A stretch of DNA of 10,338 bases. It comes from Lachnospiraceae bacterium. GTDB lineage: Bacteria > Bacillota_A > Clostridia > Lachnospirales > Lachnospiraceae. The notes under the pieces are model-generated. The model saw only the letters and a program-made list of their open reading frames with translations, had not been told where the DNA came from and searched no databases. The position numbers were made by a program, and so were the translations under genes. The stretch covers positions 1-10,338 of the forward strand of contig JAGCZE010000215.1 of NCBI GenBank assembly GCA_017960415.1, in the 5' to 3' direction. Position 1 is the first letter of the stretch. The number at the start of each line of letters is the position of its first letter. This document shows positions 6,073 to 10,338 of this stretch, in pieces.

Positions 6073-6675
6073 TTATTCTCCAAATCGGTATTCTTTTTCC
6101 TCTTTGTCATTCGGGATCAGGCCGAATGCTTCGATAACCTTATCTGCCACCCGGTCCGGTTCAAGGTTTGAATTATCGATCTTCAGATGATTCTCAAACC
6201 AGATCTCACCCTCTTCGGAATTCAGCCTGTGATTCCTGGTATCATTGATAAGATTTGATCTGCTCCACTCCACATCACGTTTGGTAGCTTTTCTTTCCAT
6301 CCTGTATGCAGTTTCATTCCTGGCAAGTCTGGTTTCAAGATCGGCGCTGAGTTCGACAAAATAAAACTGACCTTTGTTTCCCACGAAAAGATCATGCAGG
6401 CTCATAAGGTAGTCCTTTTCTTCCTGCATTTCAAACGCACACACATAGGTGAAGATCAGATCCACATTATGCTTTACAGCCAGCTCAAAGGCCTTCTCCC
6501 TGAAGAATCCATTGAACTCTCTCTGCGCCGGAGTCGCAAATCCAAAGATCTTATCAGAAACCTCGATGCTGTCGTGGTTCATCATCATATTGTATTTCAA
6601 TTTATCCCTCAGGCTCTCTGCCACAACCATTTTCCCGACGGCCTGCGGTCCGCAAACTACTATCAGATTTGCCAT
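6073..6675 (-). CDS. P-loop nucleotide kinase-like protein
   Basis: A 200-residue single-domain P-loop NTPase of the small kinase group (shikimate/nucleoside-kinase-like, AAA_33 type). The N-terminal strand-loop is NLIVVCGPQAVGKM (3-16): a Walker A whose usual GK[ST] is GKM, as in kinase relatives that read GPPAVGKMT, but here the next residue is also non-hydroxyl (Val17). VDLIFTYVCAFE (71-82) fits a Walker B strand, and the basic stretch RLARNETAYRMERKATKRDVEW (116-137 region) fits a LID that holds phosphate. Residues 163-187 end in a family-like DRVADKVIEAFGL helix. AAGGGA lies about seven bases before the ATG at 6675, supporting this start. It lies 41 bp downstream of the UlaG-like hydrolase gene on the same strand, so probably shares its transcript. 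The substrate is unknown. Confidence 0.8.
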   Translation of the reverse strand: MANLIVVCGPQAVGKMVVAESLRDKLKYNMMMNHDSIEVSDKIFGFATPAQREFNGFFREKAFELAVKHNVDLIFTYVCAFEMQEEKDYLMSLHDLFVGNKGQFYFVELSADLETRLARNETAYRMERKATKRDVEWSRSNLINDTRNHRLNSEEGEIWFENHLKIDNSNLEPDRVADKVIEAFGLIPNDKEEKEYRFGE

Positions 6676-6716
6676 ATTTATGTCCCTTCTCGGTCAGCTT
6701 ACTTAATCCGGATTGT

Positions 6717-7508
6717 TTATAATTGTCTCTGAATAATAATCCTGTCGTCATACTGAGGTATCACGCACTTGAACTTCCCGGTATATTTTGCGTCGATATA
6801 ATCAGCAAATGCATAAGGATCTGCGCTGTTATCCGCAAACATATCCCAATGTCCCGGAATAACAATACCGGGCTCAACCTCTCCCGCAAGATCCGCAGCT
6901 TCCTGATATGTCATATTTCCGATGCAATTATTACGATACCGCTGTGCATCACGCCCGTTGATCGGCAGGATCTCTGCATCAATCTTACCAAATGCTCTGA
7001 GCTTCGGCATCATTCCCTCATACCTTACGGTATCTCCTGCATGATGGATACGTACTCCATCCGTCTCGATGATATACTGAAGATACGGATACAATCCGGT
7101 AACCGGATCCCGATCCAAAAACTCGTGCGAAGCCGCTATTGTATGTATTGTCACATCACCGATAGTCACAGACTCTCCGTCATTAAGTCCCACAGCATTG
7201 TGTTCATTCACACCATCCGCGATGACACTGTCCATATGAGCCGCCGGAAATACGAATTTCGCATTCGGATTCGTCTTCGCCCATATTTTCCAAGCCGCAT
7301 GATCTATATGATCCAAATGATCATGCGTACCGAGAAATACATCAACGTCTTTCAGTTCTTCGGCCGGGATCAGTGGCGGAATCTGCCTCGATTCATCGGG
7401 AGTTGCATAATAATCTATGCAAAGCCTGGTTTCTCCGGCTTCTACGATAAACCCCATCTGGCCGAGCCATCGAAGTGAAACATCTCCCTGTCCAAAACAT
7501 TTGTCCAT
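6717..7508 (-). CDS. UlaG-like metallo-beta-lactamase-fold hydrolase
   Basis: A 263-residue MBL-fold metal hydrolase most like the UlaG (L-ascorbate-6-phosphate lactonase) group. Numbered from the start chosen here, metal ligands are visible: THDHLDH with His62, His64, Asp66 and His67; His128 in ASHEF; Asp159 in HHAGDT; and His220 in PGHWDMF. LPINGRDAQRY (181-191) is a further UlaG-group hallmark. The ATG at 7508 is preferred over the longer in-frame ATG at 7544 because AAGGAGG sits seven bases upstream of 7508 and the longer reading would translate that ribosome binding site (as QKGGSH). No ascorbate-pathway genes are adjacent, so UlaG activity itself is not implied; the substrate may be another lactone, cyclic ester or phosphorylated compound. 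It is the first gene of a probable two-gene unit with the kinase-like gene. The 123-bp gap upstream leaves room for its own promoter, but no clear -35/-10 pair was found. Confidence 0.9.
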   Translation of the reverse strand: MDKCFGQGDVSLRWLGQMGFIVEAGETRLCIDYYATPDESRQIPPLIPAEELKDVDVFLGTHDHLDHIDHAAWKIWAKTNPNAKFVFPAAHMDSVIADGVNEHNAVGLNDGESVTIGDVTIHTIAASHEFLDRDPVTGLYPYLQYIIETDGVRIHHAGDTVRYEGMMPKLRAFGKIDAEILPINGRDAQRYRNNCIGNMTYQEAADLAGEVEPGIVIPGHWDMFADNSADPYAFADYIDAKYTGKFKCVIPQYDDRIIIQRQL

Positions 7509-7515
7509 ATGTGAT

Positions 7516-7522
7516 CCTCCTT
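7516..7522 (-). promoter_or_regulatory. Strong Shine-Dalgarno deciding the hydrolase start
   Basis: On the - strand AAGGAGG ends seven bases before the ATG at 7508-7506. It falls inside the longer in-frame reading from 7544, which argues that the longer N-terminus is not translated. Confidence 0.85.
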
Positions 7523-7631
7523 TTTGTCCTACATCATACTTCAAGGTAAAAAATATGACTTTGAATATTAAAGCATAATATAGCCCTCAAAAATCCAAAA
7601 CAGCTGTCAGTTCCGTTTACCTACCAACCAG

Positions 7632-10338
7632 TTATTCCGCGTTTAGAAGCACCGGCAGGATGTCCAGTGTTCGCTCACTTAGTGCCTCCTCCGGATACTC
7701 TGCGATCTCCTCGCCGATCCGGCGGGCTGCTGCCTTGTTTCCAAGCTTCAGGTAAAACATCCCAAGGATCGCATAGGCATCCAGAGTTTTGGAGGCATGG
7801 GGTCCAAACGTATGCACATAGTCTTCCAGAAACAGTTTTGCCAGTGGCAGACCGTTATCCCAATCCTGCAGCATATAACAATACCAGACGAGGTTATCGA
7901 GTGCCTCGATCGTTTCCTTTTCAAGTTGTCCGTAAACAGTCTGTAATCCCTGCCATGCCTGTTCGCCGAGTTGGTATGCTTTTTGCATCTTTCCCGTCTG
8001 CGAATACATATAGGCCAGATCCCTCAAGATCAAAAGTGTACCAAAGTCATTATCACCGTATATGTCCCTCATCCCGGTATAAGCACGTAAATATAGTTCG
8101 ATCGCCTCCTCATAAGCTCCCGCTACCCCAAGGCATCTTGCCATAATAGCAATATCCTCCAAGGTCTCATGATTGTTTTCTCCAAGCACACGTCCAAGCG
8201 TATCACACAGTTTTCGCCATAAATCAATTATGATCCACTCGTCCAGGAACTCATCATACTTATCTAACTGATGCTTGATCTCGATCAACAATGTCCGGGG
8301 TGTATCATCCTCCGCACCGAGTATTCCACAGAATTCTTCATATACCCAGATTTCCGTATTCAGGCACTTTTCATACTCTTTTGCTTCTTTTCCCATGCCG
8401 AAAGCGCAATTCCAGAGTACCGACAGAGCATACTGCGTGTCTGAAGAACGCGGACCGAAATTGTCAAGTCTGTATTCATAAACCGCCTTCATTTTTACAA
8501 AGGCTTCCTCAAAATTCTTCAAGTCTTTCAGGCAGTCTGCCAACCCTTCCAGAGACAGGATTGCTTCCGGGCTGTTTTCCCCAAACAATTGCGCCCTTTC
8601 CCTGTATACTTTCCGTATCATTGCGTATGCTTCATCCGGCTTGCCAAGAATCCGCTTCGTAATTGCCAGATTATGCAGCGCTGTCAAAGTACGGGGTGCC
8701 TTTTCCCCTTCCTGCGTCTTCCTGATCTGATATATCTTTTCCTGAATCACCTGTGCTTCATCATATCGGTTTGCAGCCTGCAGGATAATTCCCCTTTCAT
8801 TCAGCGCATGAAGAGTTTGGGGACTGTCCTCACCACAAACGGATATGATCTCGGGAATAATATTTTCGGATAACTCCAGTGCCTTTTCTGATTCCTTCAT
8901 CATAGCCAGATCATATGCAGCGGCAATCCAGGCGCTCAAGGTATCCGGATGTGAGTCCCCTCGATATTCCTCAAGAAGTTTCAATATTTTTTTTTGCACC
9001 TCAAGATGCTCAGCATACTTACAGAGGCTATCAAGCACCAGTGCCTGCAGTTCATAGGATAAGATCAGCGTATCTACCGAATAATCCTCTGATTCCTTCG
9101 CGTCTCCCTGCTCTTCCCCATTTTTGTTCTTCAGCCCTTTACTTGCCAAAATCTCCAGATCCACCGCAAGGTCATAAAGTCCTCTTAAGTTTCCATGTAT
9201 TTTGTATATCCGCGCCAATCCGTATTTTGCCTTCAAATATCCTCCGGAAATACTGATTTTGCTGTCTTCATATACATTGTCCCGTGAATTTGGAATTTTC
9301 TCATAGATTGCCTGTGCGTCGTCATAACAGCCGATCTGCTCATATAGTTCTGCGATTTTTAATTGATAATCAATACATCTTTGGTCTCCCGTACCATACA
9401 GATTCTGTAATTTATCCAGGGCTTTCTCGCCCCAGATCGTCTGTTTGTCCAGGTTGCGCTCTGTACCCTTTCCGGCACCGTAAATATCACTAAGCGCGAT
9501 CATTGCATCCGGAAGGCCTTTTTCCGCTGCTTCTGTAATAAGCAGCATGCCTTTTTCCGGATTAATCTCCATATCGACGCCATCCAGATACGCCATTCCG
9601 ATCAGGAAATTGTGCTCCGGATCACCATTCTCCGTCCTTGCGATCTTTTTGACCGCCTCCTTGAGCCCGGCGCGGAAGGCCTCTTCATCGGATACTAAGA
9701 GCGGAGCAGGAAGTCCTGTGTATTGTCTGGCAAGCTCTGAATGATCCGTGGGCTTCATTTCCGCAGGAAGAACTTCTTTCCCCATAGAAACCGCTGCGGG
9801 ATACTCTGTAGACTGCACATAGTTAGGCTCACATACCAGATTCGGCGTGACAAGGAGCGTCACAAACTCACTCTTTTCAATTGCCCGATCGATCAACTCA
9901 TTAAAGTCCTCACCCGGAGTCAAAAACTCATCATACCATATGGCAATATCCCTGCAGTCAGCATTTTCGTGAATTTCGCGCATCAGCTGCAGTGCCAGTG
10001 CACGGTCTTTTTTGCGATAACTTAAAAATATATACGCATCAAAAGCTGCACGTATACGCTGTGCCAGCTCATCAGATACCAAAACTCCGCTCAGAAAGCT
10101 CTTTAATCTCTCCGTATATGGTATGGCGGTCGGATCCAAAACAAACGGTGACAGATACTGCAGGTCACCGAATTTCTTTGTGTAAAGTGCATCGATCCCG
10201 CTATCCATCATCAAAGGCAATACAGGTATGAAATGCTTCTGCGCAAAAGCAAATTCTTCATCCATCGCGGGCCCCGGTTCTGTGAGCAGTCGGTAAGTAA
10301 CCGGGATAACCATAAGATTCATTTGTGATAAAACGGAA
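7632..10338 (-). CDS. Tandem-TIR, Sel1 and TPR repeat protein, 5' partial
   Basis: A large cytoplasmic protein whose reading frame stays open to the right edge, so the true start is outside the window; numbering is from the first in-window Met (10322), with S-V-L-S-Q decoded before it. Residues 1-85 look like the second half of a TIR-like domain (MVIPVTYRLL, then DEEFAFA with Glu23, then PVLPLM). Residues 95-195 are a complete second TIR domain: AYIFLSYRKKDR strand A, IWYDEFLTPGEDF as box 2/BB loop, TLLVTPN, and STEYPAA with candidate NADase Glu173. About 233-300 resembles Sel1-like repeats. From about 430 to 890 TPRs keep a 42-residue register of the kinesin-light-chain type, with G-x-x-x-P-x-T-L-like starts at G455, 497, 539, 581, 623, about 669, then 714, 756, 798 and 840. 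The likely role is NAD-consuming defence or signalling with the TPRs as sensor or scaffold. Domain identity is firm; activity is inference. No membrane segment or signal peptide is seen. Confidence 0.9.
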   Translation of the reverse strand, partial: SVLSQMNLMVIPVTYRLLTEPGPAMDEEFAFAQKHFIPVLPLMMDSGIDALYTKKFGDLQYLSPFVLDPTAIPYTERLKSFLSGVLVSDELAQRIRAAFDAYIFLSYRKKDRALALQLMREIHENADCRDIAIWYDEFLTPGEDFNELIDRAIEKSEFVTLLVTPNLVCEPNYVQSTEYPAAVSMGKEVLPAEMKPTDHSELARQYTGLPAPLLVSDEEAFRAGLKEAVKKIARTENGDPEHNFLIGMAYLDGVDMEINPEKGMLLITEAAEKGLPDAMIALSDIYGAGKGTERNLDKQTIWGEKALDKLQNLYGTGDQRCIDYQLKIAELYEQIGCYDDAQAIYEKIPNSRDNVYEDSKISISGGYLKAKYGLARIYKIHGNLRGLYDLAVDLEILASKGLKNKNGEEQGDAKESEDYSVDTLILSYELQALVLDSLCKYAEHLEVQKKILKLLEEYRGDSHPDTLSAWIAAAYDLAMMKESEKALELSENIIPEIISVCGEDSPQTLHALNERGIILQAANRYDEAQVIQEKIYQIRKTQEGEKAPRTLTALHNLAITKRILGKPDEAYAMIRKVYRERAQLFGENSPEAILSLEGLADCLKDLKNFEEAFVKMKAVYEYRLDNFGPRSSDTQYALSVLWNCAFGMGKEAKEYEKCLNTEIWVYEEFCGILGAEDDTPRTLLIEIKHQLDKYDEFLDEWIIIDLWRKLCDTLGRVLGENNHETLEDIAIMARCLGVAGAYEEAIELYLRAYTGMRDIYGDNDFGTLLILRDLAYMYSQTGKMQKAYQLGEQAWQGLQTVYGQLEKETIEALDNLVWYCYMLQDWDNGLPLAKLFLEDYVHTFGPHASKTLDAYAILGMFYLKLGNKAAARRIGEEIAEYPEEALSERTLDILPVLLNAE

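Noticed and set aside
6723..7478. 251-codon open frame on the + strand
   Set aside because: It is fully antisense to the UlaG-like gene, which carries all metal-binding motifs; the translation shows no recognisable domain and no ribosome binding site.
7509..7544. Longer N-terminus for the UlaG-like hydrolase starting at 7544
   Set aside because: It would translate the strong AAGGAGG that sits at ideal distance from the ATG at 7508, and the extra residues are not part of the fold.
7560..7631. Promoter and terminator between the TIR gene and the hydrolase gene
   Set aside because: A TGC-TTTAAT extended -10 (7575-7567) and weak dyads exist on the - strand, but no matching -35 or GC-rich stem with T-run could be supported.

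Overview
The window looks like a chromosomal or accessory segment of a Gram-positive Firmicute, most likely a Clostridia/Lachnospiraceae-type anaerobe. This is inferred from moderate GC, GGAGG-type ribosome binding sites, and gene families typical of that group: an XRE-S24 repressor beside a Gram-positive UmuC, a YolD-like protein and an SRAP protein, plus a TIR protein with long TPR arrays. No rRNA, tRNA, transposase, integrase or CRISPR array is visible.

Left block (1-3237, + strand): a DNA-damage cassette. In order it holds a self-cleavable XRE-S24 (LexA/CI-like) repressor cut at its 5' end by the window edge, a UmuC-type Y-family polymerase with intact catalytic and clamp-binding motifs, a small YolD-like protein, and an SRAP/HMCES-type abasic-site DNA-protein crosslinking protein. 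The natural reading is that DNA damage triggers repressor self-cleavage and releases translesion synthesis and abasic-site protection. The 130-bp gap after the polymerase holds degenerate tandem repeats with GTTACC/GGTAAC palindromes and a hairpin whose arm covers the YolD ribosome binding site. Short direct repeats with a spacing near 36 bp recur in three gaps of this cassette.

Middle block (3238-6071): two unrelated major facilitator transporters transcribed divergently from a 322-bp AT-rich region. The leftward one resembles the FucP/FHS sugar:proton symporters; the rightward one resembles LacY-type oligosaccharide/nucleoside symporters. The region between them contains a 29-bp imperfect direct repeat, recurrent ATTTACAG and ACTATC motifs and a plausible leftward promoter. 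Substrates cannot be read from sequence.

Right block (6073-10338, - strand): three genes read leftward. First is a large TIR-type protein that runs off the right edge (end of one TIR-like domain, a complete second TIR domain, a Sel1-like stretch, and about ten TPRs in an almost exact 42-residue register). Then come a UlaG-like metallo-beta-lactamase-fold hydrolase and a P-loop kinase-like protein with a GKM Walker A, 41 bp apart and probably co-transcribed. The TIR protein is the best candidate for an NAD-consuming immune or signalling protein. Any link to the hydrolase/kinase pair is only positional.
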